Below, piece after piece: positions 11,728 to 21,913 of a stretch of DNA of 64,000 bases; position 1 is the first letter of the stretch, and every line of letters starts with the position of its first letter. The DNA is from Conchocele bisecta (Eukaryota > Mollusca > Bivalvia > Lucinida > Thyasiridae). The position numbers and the translations under genes were made by a program. The stretch spans positions 33,638,616 through 33,702,615 of the forward strand of contig CM055280.1 in the NCBI GenBank assembly GCA_029237695.1, written 5' to 3'. Below the pieces are notes generated by a model. It was given only the letters and a program-made list of their open reading frames with translations, did no database searches and was not told the origin of the DNA.

Positions 11728-14700
11728 CTGGAACAGAAATGGATTTATTTATTGGTGTTTAACACCCAATCAACAGCTAAGGTCATGTAAGGCTGGGCCT
11801 GATGCATTTGGGGGATGATACCAAAATCAGAACAGAATATTTACATCAGATGTAAAGTGGTATTGGCAAAAAGTGTAGAAAGTCTCATCAGGATCCAGTG
11901 CTCCAGATAAGGAATTAGTAATTGAGTATTGTCACTCCATCATTTCTGAAGCAATTGGGTACATGTATTTCAAAATTTTAATTCAATGGGTAAAATAAAA
12001 TCACACTACATCAACAGACTGCAATTATTGAATAGTTTGCTTCGAAATGAAAACATGTCTTGGCTGAAATACCAAGACATGTTTTCATGGAAAATAAGAA
12101 AAATATGCTATATTTGTGGTCAGTTTATTGTTTTCTGCAGCATGATAAAGGCATCAAAAAATTGTTAATGCTTTTCGATACTCGCTACTTCTGATTTCAA
12201 TTGGGTTTTTGGCAATTTTAATTGGGTATTTAAGCAAATACGCAGCTTATCTGGAGCCCTGAGGATCTACACTTTTTGCAAGTAATTTTCAAATTTTTGG
12301 GAACAAAACACCCCTCATCAGAAATTGACTAGTCTGAAGATTATTTTATGATGATTGGATTTGTCGCAAAATCCATTCCAGTTACTTAGGGGTGAAAGGG
12401 TTAACCTGACCCGGAACAGAAATGGAATGAAACTTTTATACATTATATATCCAATAGCAACAGCTAAGGTCATATAGACAGAGCTCCAGATAAGCTGCGT
12501 ATTTGCTTAAATACCCAATTAAAATTGCCAAAAACACAACTGAAATCATAAGTAGCGAATATCAAAAAGCAATCAAAAATTGGTGGTACCTTTATCATGC
12601 TTTAGAAAACAACAATAAACAGACCACAAACATAGCATATTTTTATTATTTTCCATCAAAACACATCTTGGTATTTCATTAGAATTGTCTCCAAGGAGAC
12701 AATTCTAATGAAATGCCAAGACATGTTTTCGTTTCTAAGCAAATTATTCAATAATTGCTGTCTGTTGATGTGTAAACAGTAGTATGATTTTATTTTACCC
12801 AATTAAAATTTTGAAATACCCAATTGCTTCAGAAATGATGGAGTGAAAATACTCAATTACTAATTCCTTATCGGGAGCCCTGTATAGAGACAGGACCTTG
12901 GTTTATGTTTATTTAATGGTGTTTCATGGCCTGTCAACAGCTAAGGTCAGTAATGAGACTGGACTATATTATGAGCTAGTTCATCGACTCGGAGGCATCC
13001 CCCCCCCCCCCCCCCCCCACCGCCCCGGAAATCTTTTGAAATCTATATCGCTTTTCCTGCGTTCTGGTGCATTTTGGAGCCAAAAAAAACCCAATAAACA
13101 ATAAATTCACAACGCGAGAATACCAGATTAGTCTGTACTGTTAAAGTTTATCAGGCAAGGCGAGGACACGTGAAAGTTTATCACTGAAAGAAAGTATTTG
13201 GATACAATTTGTTTTGGGAAATCCCTATTTTATAAGGGTTTCCCAAAATAAATGTGTCCAAATACAAAGCTATTACATATTACGGTAAGTCACGTTCCTG
13301 GATTACAGTAATAACAAAGCAGGGATTCCGCTGGCGATCGCCACTTTCGCAATCGGCGATGAAAATAAACAATTGGCGATAACAAATTACAATTTTTGAA
13401 AAAAAAAAAAAAATTCGAAAATAGTAATTTTTTATTTTCCCCAGCGGAATCCCCGACAATGCATTTGGACATAATTTGTTTTGGGAAACCACTATTTTAT
13501 AGGGGTTTCCTAAAACAAATTGTGTCTGAATACTTCGACTTATAAAATATAACGGTACGTTTCGTACCTGGAAGAGAAGGATTATGGGAACCCATTGGTA
13601 GTACGAGAGCTCCTGGTCCTGTCGTTTGTCGATGTTCTTCGGGATAGTGTTGCCCATCGGGATGTAGTAAGTGTTTGAGATCCAGCAGTAGTTCTTCGTG
13701 TACGCCACATATGCACCTGTCAATGATCAGTAGCAGATTTCACCAAACTTGGTAAGCATACTTCAGGGATTCCGCTGGGGAAAATAAAAAAATGGCCACT
13801 TCAAACAAACAAAAAAAAAAAGAACAAAAAAGGAATAACCAATAGGATAAAAATAAACAATTGGCGATAAAAAATGACAATTTTCAACAAAAAAAAACAA
13901 CAGATTTTTCCCCCCGAAAATTGTAATTTTTTATCGCCAATTGCGAAAGTGGCGATCACCAGCGGAATCCCTGCTTATCTAGCAAAGTGTACTTTGAGGG
14001 AGTAATCATTTATTTTTCCTGAAATGCATTATTTCATATAGCACTGACAACTGTACAGGGGTCCTACCAATTATCCGGACAATCAATTTATCGGACAAAT
14101 CAAAATAGCTGTTAATTAAACGCATTCATTTGATCCGATTTTTGCAACGAACACATCTAAGTCACTCAGGTGCTTGCTGTTTCCATGCCAGTGTGAATAA
14201 TATATCGCCAAGGTAAACATTTTAGTAAAATTTGCTGAAAACATTCCCCCCAACTATGTCCACAAGTTGTTTACAACGTCAAACGTTGCGAGGCGGCTTG
14301 TATCTGTCACTGCGCATGCGCATAATTTGAGGCCCATATAGTTTTTCAATACTCTGTTGTGTGAAGTATGCAGACGATACGATGCATTCCTCCAATATAA
14401 TTTTCAGACTGTTTAATACACAATGTACAATACAGAGCAGATAGGAAGGAATGCGAAAATGTATCATGATAGAAAAAGAACGAAGAGCTACTTATTCAAA
14501 AACAAATAATAATTGTTTCAAGGCCAAATCGCCCCAAGCCATTTCGAACCCAAGCCATTACACACCATTTCGCACCCATATTAATTCGTTGGTAAAATCG
14601 ATTTTCCACCAAATTATGAAGAGCTCAATCGAGTGCGCCCATTACGTCATTGCTGAGTTGTTCTATAAATACAATCAATTCTATAAATACGATGTTTTCC

Positions 14701-17547
14701 AAGAAGCGAATGGTGATTGTTTTTTCTGCAAAACAACACAATGCTGTTTATACTGGTTTTCAGGTGATAAAATTATGATTTTAAGGTGAGAATACAAGTT
14801 ATAAGACGGTTATACATTTGTCCGGATAATTGATTGTCGATGTTAATTTTGGGGCAATCTTACGACTGATGATCTGACCCAATTTTAAGTGAGAAAGATG
14901 GCACAGTTTGCTAAATAGTTTCCAAAGCAAGATCCGACGATTGTTCTGTGAACATTTTATGCCCGAAGCTGCTATTTTAAGAAAAATATCATAAAAAAAC
15001 AGACATTTTTGTCCGATAATCTAGAGGATCCCTGTATATATTTGTATTCTGCATAATTAAAAGTATGCAGAATTACTATATATACTGAATTTATTACATT
15101 ATCACAGCCAAAATTCAGTATACCGTATTTAGCCGTGTATTACGCGCATTTTTTCAGCCCCATTTTTAATCCAGAAGTCACCCTGCGCGTTGTAAGTAGG
15201 AACATAAATTTCAAACATTTTTTTCCAACTGATTTCTGCCAGTTTTACGCAAACAAAACAAGCCCGGAAACGGAAATATCAATTTTTGACAGGTGTCCGC
15301 TATGACGTTGAAATACGCATAGTGTGAAACAAGAGAAAAGGAATCAATCGATATGCATGGGTGCGGTAAGTATAGATTGATGGTAAATTTGTATATTTTC
15401 GCACAGGGGTCCGAAGTTGTGCTGGGAAAAGTGTACTGGGTCCGAATCGGTGGGCTTCTTAGTCGGTGGGCATCTTATAAAGATACCCACCGACTAAGAC
15501 GCCTACCGATTCGGACCCAGTACACTTTTCCCAGCACAACTTCGGACCCCTGTGTATTTTGGGATTTAATATAGCCGGGCTCGTAACATAAGAGGCTACG
15601 TGTATTAGAGGAAATTTACGTGTTTTCTGTATTTACGCTGGTGTACCGATCTCATATCGGTCAAATGTTGCCTGTCGGGTATTGTTTGGTTGTACATTTT
15701 CAAAGTGACGTCACACGTCTGCCATTCTGTGAATAATTAATGAGGACAGATCATCACAATCCCATAAGCGCTTGATGTAAGATTTTAGATGCTAAATCAA
15801 GCGTCGCGCACATTCAGATCGCATTCGGTAATGGTCGTTTTTCGTTGCTATGTGCCGACTGACTGTGTTACTATTTTTGTAAAGTATTGACAAGTATTCA
15901 CGCATCAATACCTAATGACATGTGCGACCAGCATAGCCCGATTCATCTGCGCATACACTGTATGGGGCTATGCTGGAATGTCGTGTATTCAGGTAGTACC
16001 TATGTATATTGTTAAACCTAATCAATAAACAGTGAATACACACTATCTGTACCTACGTATATCCACGGTGGTCCACAGTGTCAATATTTGGCTGGGTGGG
16101 GTGGATTGTTTATGGCCCATTTCTCGTGTGCAGGTCACTAGTAGGGAGTTATTATCGCCTTGGGGAAGAGGTTTACACATGGCTAGCCTGCTGTGTGTTT
16201 GCGATTACGGGTAATTATGTTATACACGAATGGCAAATATGGTGGAATTATATACAACAAATTTCTTCGTAAGTAGGTTCAATAAGTTTATTACATGCAT
16301 CATGAATTTTTATTAAGCATATTAATGAGTAAATAACAATAAATATAACATACTTTTAGACAATATAAAGTCTAATTTATGCCATAAAGCTGACCTTTGG
16401 CGATATTTTTCTCTTCGAGAGAGCCTAACAGCACACGTTCAGCATTGTGGATGTGAACTCGGAATGCAATTTTCTTATACGTGACGGAATTTCCGCTGAT
16501 TTTTTTTTGTTTTTTGTTGCGCGCTATAGACGTGAACTATTTTTTTCCCCCCAAAATATAGATGCACGTTGTACACCAGTGCGCGCAATACACAGCTAAA
16601 TACGGTAATAAAAATTAATAAATTTATCCTGAAATTGAAAATTTCTCCCTCAAAGTGTACTTAGCAAGATGAGTATGCTTTGCAATTTTGGTGAACTGAC
16701 TGGTGTATTACACAGAGATCCAGATAAGGTGCGTATTGGCGCATTTTATACACTTATTTTAGCAGAATATGCACTGATTTTTATCAAAAGTGAGAGTACA
16801 AAATACTCGCTTTTATTTTCAAAATGAGTAGTGAAAATAGTGTCATAAAGTTTAAAATTTACTTTAATAGTTGAGCTGCAAAAAGCAAACAGTGTTTAAG
16901 TGAATAATAAGGTAATTTTTAAAGTTGTTTTATTTTTTATCATTTGTTCCCTATTTAAAAAGGAAGAAAATCAATAAAACATTTGTAAAAGTAAAATACA
17001 CATTGAATTTGAAATATGGGGGTATAATACTCTTTAGATACAAAACTTATATGGAGCTCTGATGACATACACCAGGGATTCCACTGGGGAAAATAAAAAA
17101 ATCGCAACTTCAAAAAAAAGTGGCGATTTTTTTTCGAAAATTGTTTATTTTTATCGCCAGCGGAATCCCTGATACACCTATAAACTCAGTCGGACACCAG
17201 CAATGTATCAGGTCACCAACGTACTGAACGGATGGAGCTGTTGAAAAGGATAATGACCACCCATGACCTTCACACCCCCCCCACCTGCCCCCATGCTCAA
17301 GGTCACAGACTCACAGAAAGAGTTACGTAATGTATGTACCTGTAAACTCCGCTGGACACCAGCAGTGTATCGGGTCACCAACGTACTGACCAGAGCTGAC
17401 CACCACTGCAAACAGCAGAAGGATGCAGACTGACCACAGATGACTGACCCGGTCAATCCAGTCGTCGTCCGAAGACCCGCTCAAACTCTTCCAGTTGACA
17501 CCACCAAGTATGGACAGCCTGCAATCAACGTAATTAACCATTTGCAT
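10876..17547 (-). CDS. innexin, gap-junction channel subunit (three coding exons)
   Basis: Innexins are four-pass membrane proteins that form invertebrate gap junctions and hemichannels. Joining 17541-17340, 13716-13568 and 11727-10876 (1203 bp with stop) gives 400 residues, the usual family size. Visible features, numbered from the methionine at 17541: cytoplasmic N-terminus with SSDDDWIDR (23-31); TM1 about 35-53; loop 1 with GQYVGDPIHCWCP (C60, C62) and NYCW (C78); the family signature YYQWVP at 106-111 opening TM2; intracellular loop 130-200; TM3 about 203-233; loop 2 with C265 and C282 and QRWTVQCVLPINLFNEK; TM4 about 295-318; cytoplasmic tail ending at TAG 10878-10876. Splice sites are GT-AG; intron 1 is phase 1, intron 2 phase 0. 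The start may instead be the in-frame ATG at 17547 (402 residues). Which innexin paralogue it is cannot be told from here. Nothing suggests a broken gene. Confidence 0.95.
11741..11815. repeat. short interspersed repeat at the start of innexin intron 2
   Basis: Contains tttattggtgtttaacacc and aacagctaaggtcat. Related pieces occur at 12430-12475, 12900-12950, 43155-43210 and 43345-43410 (ccagggtcatgt). A SINE-like tail is possible but unproven. Confidence 0.5.
11896..12261 (+). mobile_element. MITE family B, copy 4 (innexin intron 2)
   Basis: Ends CAGTGCTCCAGATAAGG and CTTATCTGGAGCCCTG; 6-bp duplication AGGATC at 11890-11895 and 12262-12267. Central hairpin (catgtcttggctgaaatac) is shorter than in other copies. 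Confidence 0.82.
12479..12882 (-). mobile_element. MITE family B, copy 5 (innexin intron 2)
   Basis: Ends CAGAGCTCCAGATAAGCTG and a right terminus reading CCTTATCGGGAGCCCTG; 6-bp duplication TATAGA at 12473-12478 and 12883-12888. Opposite orientation to copy 4, about 220 bp away, so the intron transcript could pair between them. Confidence 0.82.
12999..13018. repeat. poly-C tract
   Basis: A 20-base run of C in intron 2; length is likely unreliable. Confidence 0.7.
13193..13268. repeat. hairpin repeat, intron 2, copy 1
   Basis: Inverted repeat of gtatttggatacaatttg with ttgggaaa/tttcccaa; related to the hairpin at 13462-13535, with a family G element between them. Confidence 0.6.
13320..13455. 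mobile_element. MITE family G, copy 1 (innexin intron 2)
   Basis: Starts CAGGGATTCCGCTGGCGATC and ends CCCCAGCGGAATCCCCG; flanks ACAAAG and ACAATG are a 6-bp duplication with one mismatch. Interior carries gcgataacaaattacaattt with an A-run. Confidence 0.75.
13462..13535. repeat. hairpin repeat, intron 2, copy 2
   Basis: Inverted repeat of acataatttgttttggga and tcctaaaacaaattgtgtc; relative of 13193-13268. Confidence 0.6.
13568..13716 (-). CDS. innexin coding exon 2
   Basis: 149 bp: acceptor TTGACAG|GTGCAT, donor TTCCAG|GTACGA. Encodes the rest of extracellular loop 1 (AYTKNYCWISNTYYIPM) and YYQWVPIILLFQ at the beginning of TM2. Open reading continues past the donor without homology, which supports the splice site. 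Confidence 0.93.
13764..13973. mobile_element. MITE family G, copy 2 (innexin intron 1)
   Basis: CAGGGATTCCGCTGGGG to CCAGCGGAATCCCTG. Interrupts the family I repeat at its gcatactt motif; only CTT is shared by the two flanks, so the duplication is unclear. Confidence 0.72.
14056..15034. mobile_element. TA-inserting pogo/Tigger-like non-autonomous element (intron 1)
   Basis: Ends CAGGGGTCCTACCAATTATC and, reversed, CAGGGATCCTCTAGATTATC, flanked by TA on both sides. Such CAG..ATTATC ends are typical of pogo/Tigger elements. A second inverted pair with gtccggataattgattgt lies at 14816-14840. No transposase frame is visible in its 979 bp. Confidence 0.68.
15123..16605. mobile_element. TA-inserting element with CCGTATTTAGC ends (intron 1)
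   Basis: Terminal inverted repeats CCGTATTTAGCCGTGTATTA and reversed CCGTATTTAGCTGTGTATTG, with TA duplicated at 15121-15122 and 16606-16607. Paralogous copies of the host repeat show the empty site (cagTAataa). 1483 bp with no recognisable transposase; carries a nested hairpin at 15402-15554. Tc1/mariner-pogo superfamily by target, family not named. Confidence 0.72.
15402..15554. mobile_element. family H hairpin element, hAT-like, 8-bp duplication
   Basis: 153-bp almost perfect palindrome with ends CACAGGGGTCCGAAGTTGTG. Flanks TATTTTCG and TATTTTGG form an 8-bp duplication with one mismatch. Nested inside the TA-inserting element. A 44-bp relative is at 27919-27962. Confidence 0.78.
16713..17061 (+). 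mobile_element. MITE family C, copy 3 (innexin intron 1)
   Basis: Ends CAGAGATCCAGATAAGGTGC and TATATGGAGCTCTG; flanks ATTACA and ATGACA suggest a 6-bp duplication with one change. Confidence 0.72.
17073..17171. mobile_element. MITE family G, copy 3 (99 bp, innexin intron 1)
   Basis: CAGGGATTCCACTGGGG to CCAGCGGAATCCCTG with perfect 6-bp duplication ATACAC at 17067-17072 and 17172-17177. Confidence 0.8.
17178..17228 (-). pseudogene. duplicated 3' end of innexin exon 1
   Basis: About 50 bp match the end of exon 1 (17341-17390) and would read QYVGDLIHCWCPTEF, followed by a preserved GT at the donor position (ATAG|GTGTAT). Upstream similarity to TM1 is lost, so it is most likely an exon fragment left by local duplication. 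An alternative exon is possible but unsupported. Confidence 0.7.
17340..17541 (-). CDS. innexin coding exon 1
   Basis: Encodes the N-terminus, TM1 and the start of extracellular loop 1, ending ..CWCPAEFT plus one base of the next codon. The donor reads ACAG|GTACAT. The chosen ATG is followed by VNYVDCRLSILGGVNWKSL, which fits molluscan innexin N-termini; another in-frame ATG lies two codons upstream at 17547. A 5' non-coding exon cannot be excluded. Confidence 0.92.
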
Positions 17548-17750
17548 GCTGGGAAACTTGTGGGCTATAAATAGTTCAAAACTAGAGCAGTTGATGGCGC
17601 GCCATTGCAATTTTCACAATTTTCCCAAAATGCAGTCGAAAACGGAGCGATAATCCATGACCGGGGGTCGACTAAAAAATTGAAATTCACTTAGCGCATC
17701 TACGGAAGGCACACATATAAGAAAGGCACACAAGATTCAAGTCCCTATAT

Positions 17751-18172
17751 CAGGGCTCCAGATAAGGAATTAGTAATTGAGTATTGTCACTCCCGTCATT
17801 TCTGAAGCAATTGGGTATTTCAAAATTTTAATTGTGTAAAATAGAATCACACTACTGTTTACACATCAGCATACCGCACTTATGAATAGTTTGCTTCTAA
17901 ATGAAAACACATCTTGGTATTTCATTAGAATTGTCTCCTTGGAGACAATTCTAATGAAATACCAAGATGTGTTTTCATAGAAAAATAAGAAAATATGCTA
18001 TATGTATGGTCTGTTTGTTGTTTTCTGTAGCATGATAAAGATACCACAACTTTTTCATTGCTTTTTGATACTCACTACTTCTGATTTCAATTGGGTTTTT
18101 GGCAATTTTAATTGGGTTTTTGGCAATTTTAATTGGGTGTTTATGCAAATACGCAGCTTATCTGGAGCTCTG
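17751..18172 (+). mobile_element. MITE family B, copy 6 (just upstream of the innexin)
   Basis: Best-preserved copy: CAGGGCTCCAGATAAGG to CTTATCTGGAGCTCTG, central hairpin of about 90 bp, and a perfect 8-bp duplication CCCTATAT at 17743-17750 and 18173-18180. Lies about 210 bp 5' of the innexin start codon. Confidence 0.85.
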
Positions 18173-18285
18173 CCCTATATATTATGGTTAAAAAGTTTTA
18201 CTTCCTACAAAGCATAATTGGGAAATTCTAAGTCGAAAAGGGAGAGATAATCCATGACCAGGGGTAAAATAAAAAATCGAACACC

Positions 18286-18560
18286 ATGTTTCAAGTCCCT
18301 ATCCCGGTTAAATTTGTGTTTCCCATCAGGGGAGTTTGGGGGGTTACGAGTGAAAATAAATTAACAGAGCAAGAGCATAGCAGGGTGACCCAACATTTAT
18401 CGGGTGATGCCCCCCATTGGCAGCCTGTCCAAGTTTGGTGGCTGTATCTATTACAGTGGCCGAGAAACAAACTTTCAAAATGCACAAGGTGTACATAAAG
18501 TGTGACGGACAGACGGACGGACGGACATACAGACAGGTGCAAAACATAATGCCCCCTGAC
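18286..18560. repeat. interspersed repeat with gacggacggacgg stretch
   Basis: Contains cagcctgtccaagtttggtg and a (gacg)n stretch near 18505-18530; the same style of ending is found in the element at 2250-3846. Open frames across it on both strands are repeat-derived. Confidence 0.55.
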
Positions 18561-19593
18561 CTTTCTACATGGAGGCATAAAATTTCAGGAATTTATTTTT
18601 CAATAGGTTGGTCACCCTGTCATAGTGCAGACTGGAGTTATACTGCTTGCAAACATTCCAAGTTGTATACCATTTGTACACGTACATTGATGTACATAAT
18701 TAAACTACACCGCACATCAATTCTTACTGTATGCTTATGTGACATCGAAATACGTCGTGCGTTCTCTACTGCACATTGTTGCAATTTCAGACTACATTTT
18801 TTAATGTGACAAAATAATGAATTCAGACTGATTTTTGTGATATTATGGACAGTGTGTCATGATTTGATTTAACATGTAGTATGCGAGTTTAATACACGAT
18901 ACATGCCTACTGACTCAGCGACTCACAGCTGTGCTATATTTAGCTACGTTGCCGGAAACTTATCAACAGATTACGCTGCAACGGAAACACACGAGCGGTT
19001 TCTCGGCAGTTTACGATTCAGGCCGAATCTATTTGTGTAACAGCTATGTGTTTCGACAAGCGCATAAACATTTCGCGGAAAATGTAAACGTCAATGGTAC
19101 CTTCGGTTTTGAAGTGTCACTATTTTAATATGTTTACAGACGTGGTATTATCAGTGTTATAGAAATAACGATAGTGGGATACGCCAGACATGTTTTAAAT
19201 AGCGCTAAATCCGTGTTTTTTAAAAAAAAGAAAAAGAGAATTTTTTTTTTACGACATGAATTGTAGCCGGCGCCAAACTGAGCGAGTAGTCGGCTAAGTC
19301 GCCGGCAGCCGGCGCTTAAATCACAGCGTGACATCACCGCTACACGTGACCCGTGTCAATCGCAATAGAATACACACAATGTTTGACACGTTTAGATAAG
19401 AAAGCTGTGTTTGTAAACAATTGTGTCTCGCGTGTTGGGGATTATTGATTTATTCATTGGAAAACGTAGAGTTATAGACGGCGGATAGGGAAAATCCAGG
19501 TATGGCTGCCGGATCAGAAATTATAACAAGAGATATTTTTTTTCACCAAATCAGATTTTTTTCCGCCACTTTCTTTTTAAATTCGCCAAATGC
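18561..19593. other. non-coding stretch
   Basis: No recognisable gene. Frames at 18417-18809 and 18931-19128 show no domain. A CG-rich patch with gccggc motifs lies at 19260-19320. Confidence 0.4.
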
Positions 19594-19750
19594 CAGGGAT
19601 TCCGCTGGCGATCGCCACTTTCGCAATTGGGGATAAAAAATTACAATTGGCGATAAAAAATTACAATTTTCGAAAATTGTAATTTTTTATCGCCAATTGT
19701 TTTATTTTTTTGAAGTGGCGATTTTTTTATTTTCCCCAGCGGAATCCCTG
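19594..19750. mobile_element. MITE family G, copy 4
   Basis: CAGGGATTCCGCTGGCGATC to CCAGCGGAATCCCTG with perfect 6-bp duplication AAATGC. The surrounding sequence (ccgccact.. / gcgatcgccagcggaaacc) is an older relative, so this copy is nested. Confidence 0.8.
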
Positions 19751-19879
19751 AAATGCGAATGTGGCGATCGCCAGCGGAAACCCTGCAATTATAATGAAAT
19801 TCTTCTAGACATATTTGCATAGAGAAATAAGAAAAGCACTCCTAATTTGTTGACTGTTGTTTTCTCTGCTAGCAGGAGT

Positions 19880-20064
19880 TAATCCTTAACATGCCGAATT
19901 AAATTTTGTGGTCTGCTGGTTAATTTTCCATTTTTCATGTCGTAAAACATAGTTAACAACACCTGCGGAATGATTCTAAAGTGCTGTCAAAGCAAGTTTT
20001 TATTGAGAAAGGAGATAAAATATACAGCAGACGACTATTTACGTTTCCCGCATTCTAAAGGTTA
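19880..20064. mobile_element. MITE family D, copy 3
   Basis: Decayed copy with tttcatgtcgtaaaacat, gattctaaagtgctgtcaaa and cagcagacgac; left flank includes TTAA. Confidence 0.5.
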
Positions 20065-20089
20065 TAACCCTGAGCAGACAGGAAATAGA

Positions 20090-20126
20090 TATGGGCCGCG
20101 CTCTGTGAAAACCAGCCTTAATGACG
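20090..20126 (+). repeat. left member of a distant inverted repeat
   Basis: tatgggccgcgctctgtg and aaaaccagccttaatgac are the reverse complement of 26766-26802 with two differences. May be the terminus of a known-style mollusc repeat or of a 6.7-kb element. Confidence 0.5.
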
Positions 20127-21204
20127 TCATGAAAGGCTGAAAATGACGTCGCAAAGTTACGCATAAATTTACCAATGTCACTTCGGATTTTGACACTTGG
20201 AATTGTTGCGTCATTGCAATAAGTTGTCCTATTTATAGCCGTACGCTTTACGGCTCACAAATATTTTAATGTTGGATATGCGTGGCAGAATTGTACAGCT
20301 GTTTTCATAGTGGTTCAGATAGTTGTCTTTTTATTTCAAGGAAATACGTAGTAATTTTGTCGATTATTTTTATACAAATGGGCATATTGCATTTATGATT
20401 TTTATAATATATTATTTGGACGAATTGTGAAATGACATTTGAAACTAAATAACCATACGACCGGTATTTTTAGATAACACATAACAATATCAGTATTATG
20501 TAATCATAATGCTAATATTTCTTTTAAACTTTATTTATATATTTATATAACAATTACAAACAAACGTGAGAACAATTGTAGTCGGCGTAGATGGAGGCGT
20601 CTGCATGTTTCTTAATTTGGGTTGAAACCCGAATACTCACAGAAAACAAACTTATCCTGTCTGGCGACCACCATCAGCTATACATGTACTTACAACTTTA
20701 AGATCGACCCCGGGGCGCATGTGTGCGCTCTTTACTAATTATGCTATACGGTCCCGTTCAGATTAGAGCGGGGTCCGGTATTTTCGGCCGTCTAAGACGG
20801 AACCGTACACGCTGTACAAACCCAGTTCCGATTTTGGGATTTATTTATAGATTACACTGCATTACGCATTTTGATGAGTAACTCTAACCTTCATTTGAAC
20901 GTGACAACCGATTTTCAAAATATGTAGACAACCTCGGGTAAACTTTATTCATGTATTCATGACTTAATTATGTGTCTACGTAGATCTTCCATATTGCATG
21001 ATCATATTTATGAAAAGGTCTTGGTTTACAGATGTCGTTCCATGGAAAACGATTTAATATGGTAGTGAGAATTAAGCGGCTCCTCGCATATCGCATGCAT
21101 CATGTTGACACTGTCACTGGGCCAAACATGTTTTATTATTTAGTATTTAGTGTGTTGGTATTGTGTCACAGGCATATTTAGTGCGAACATAATTGTAGCC
21201 ACCG
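20127..21204. other. non-coding stretch
   Basis: AT-rich; two tgacgtca/tgacgtcg motifs at 20121-20155, no gene. Confidence 0.35.
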
Positions 21205-21433
21205 GGGGCCCGTTTCACTAAACTTCGTACGACTAAAATGTTCGTAAGTGCAAATCTAGGATCGTCTGGAAATTGCAATTGATTGATTTACATTTATTGA
21301 GCATAGGCTGTTCAATAAATGTAAATCCAATAATTGTTTACAGGAAAATGTTGTTAATGTGAAATTTACAGACTATCTTAAGTTTGTACTTACGAACATT
21401 TTAGTCTTACGAAGTTTAGTGAAACGGGCCCCA
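21205..21433. mobile_element. MITE family F, copy 1
   Basis: Terminal inverted repeats of about 50 bp (GGGGCCCGTTTCACTAAAC, cttcgtacgactaaaatgtt) around an inner palindrome of tttacatttattga / tcaataaatgtaaa. No coding capacity. Confidence 0.75.
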
Positions 21434-21849
21434 GGGACGTAGCCTACTGATTTGTATCTGTATCTGCAACCACTTGCATGTACCTTCTAATGTCATGTAA
21501 TTTTTAGCGACTTTCAAAAATATCACATTACATCAGCCGTACGATTGGCGTTTGACGACTGTTAAATATTACTTTAATTGACCACTTGTAAATATGGTTA
21601 TATGAATGTATGGCATATATTTTACTAGTATTTTTGCAATCAGTGCAGACCCTGATCAGACTGCGCAGATGCACAGGTCTCCAACATTTACAAATTTAAG
21701 AAGTCCTACTTTAGATCGTTGTTAATTTACTTACTACTAAACACTGGATGTCTGCGTGCTTTATTTCTTTTTTTTATCAAAGGGACGTTCTAGTCGGAGG
21801 CGTGTAAATAATATAAAGCAAATACCAGGAGCGGATCCAGGATTTCAGG

Positions 21850-21851
<2 letters not shown>
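21434..21851. other. non-coding spacer
   Basis: Includes a short agtgcagaccctgatcagac motif (21640-21680) that recurs at 29030, 34960 and 37590. Confidence 0.35.
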
Positions 21852-21887
<36 letters not shown>

Positions 21888-21913
21888 GGGGGGGGGGGGG
21901 GGGGGGGGGGGGG
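21852..21913. repeat. poly-G tract
   Basis: About 62 bases of G with a single T. Such length in an assembly is often inflated. Confidence 0.7.

Larger units (their letters stand above)
13738..16700. repeat. family I repeat split by nested insertions (innexin intron 1)
   Basis: The sequence outside 13764-13973, 14056-15034 and 15123-16605 joins into one element that matches 28006-28220 reversed: motifs agtgtactttgagggag, tcctgaaatgcattatttca, attaaaagtatgcag, acattatcacagcc, ataaaaattaataaattta. Outer ends ttcaccaaacttgg and ttttggtgaac are inverted. Confidence 0.65.

Noticed and set aside
17208..17456. 82-codon minus frame overlapping innexin exon 1
   Set aside because: A shifted-frame shadow of the exon and of its duplicated fragment.
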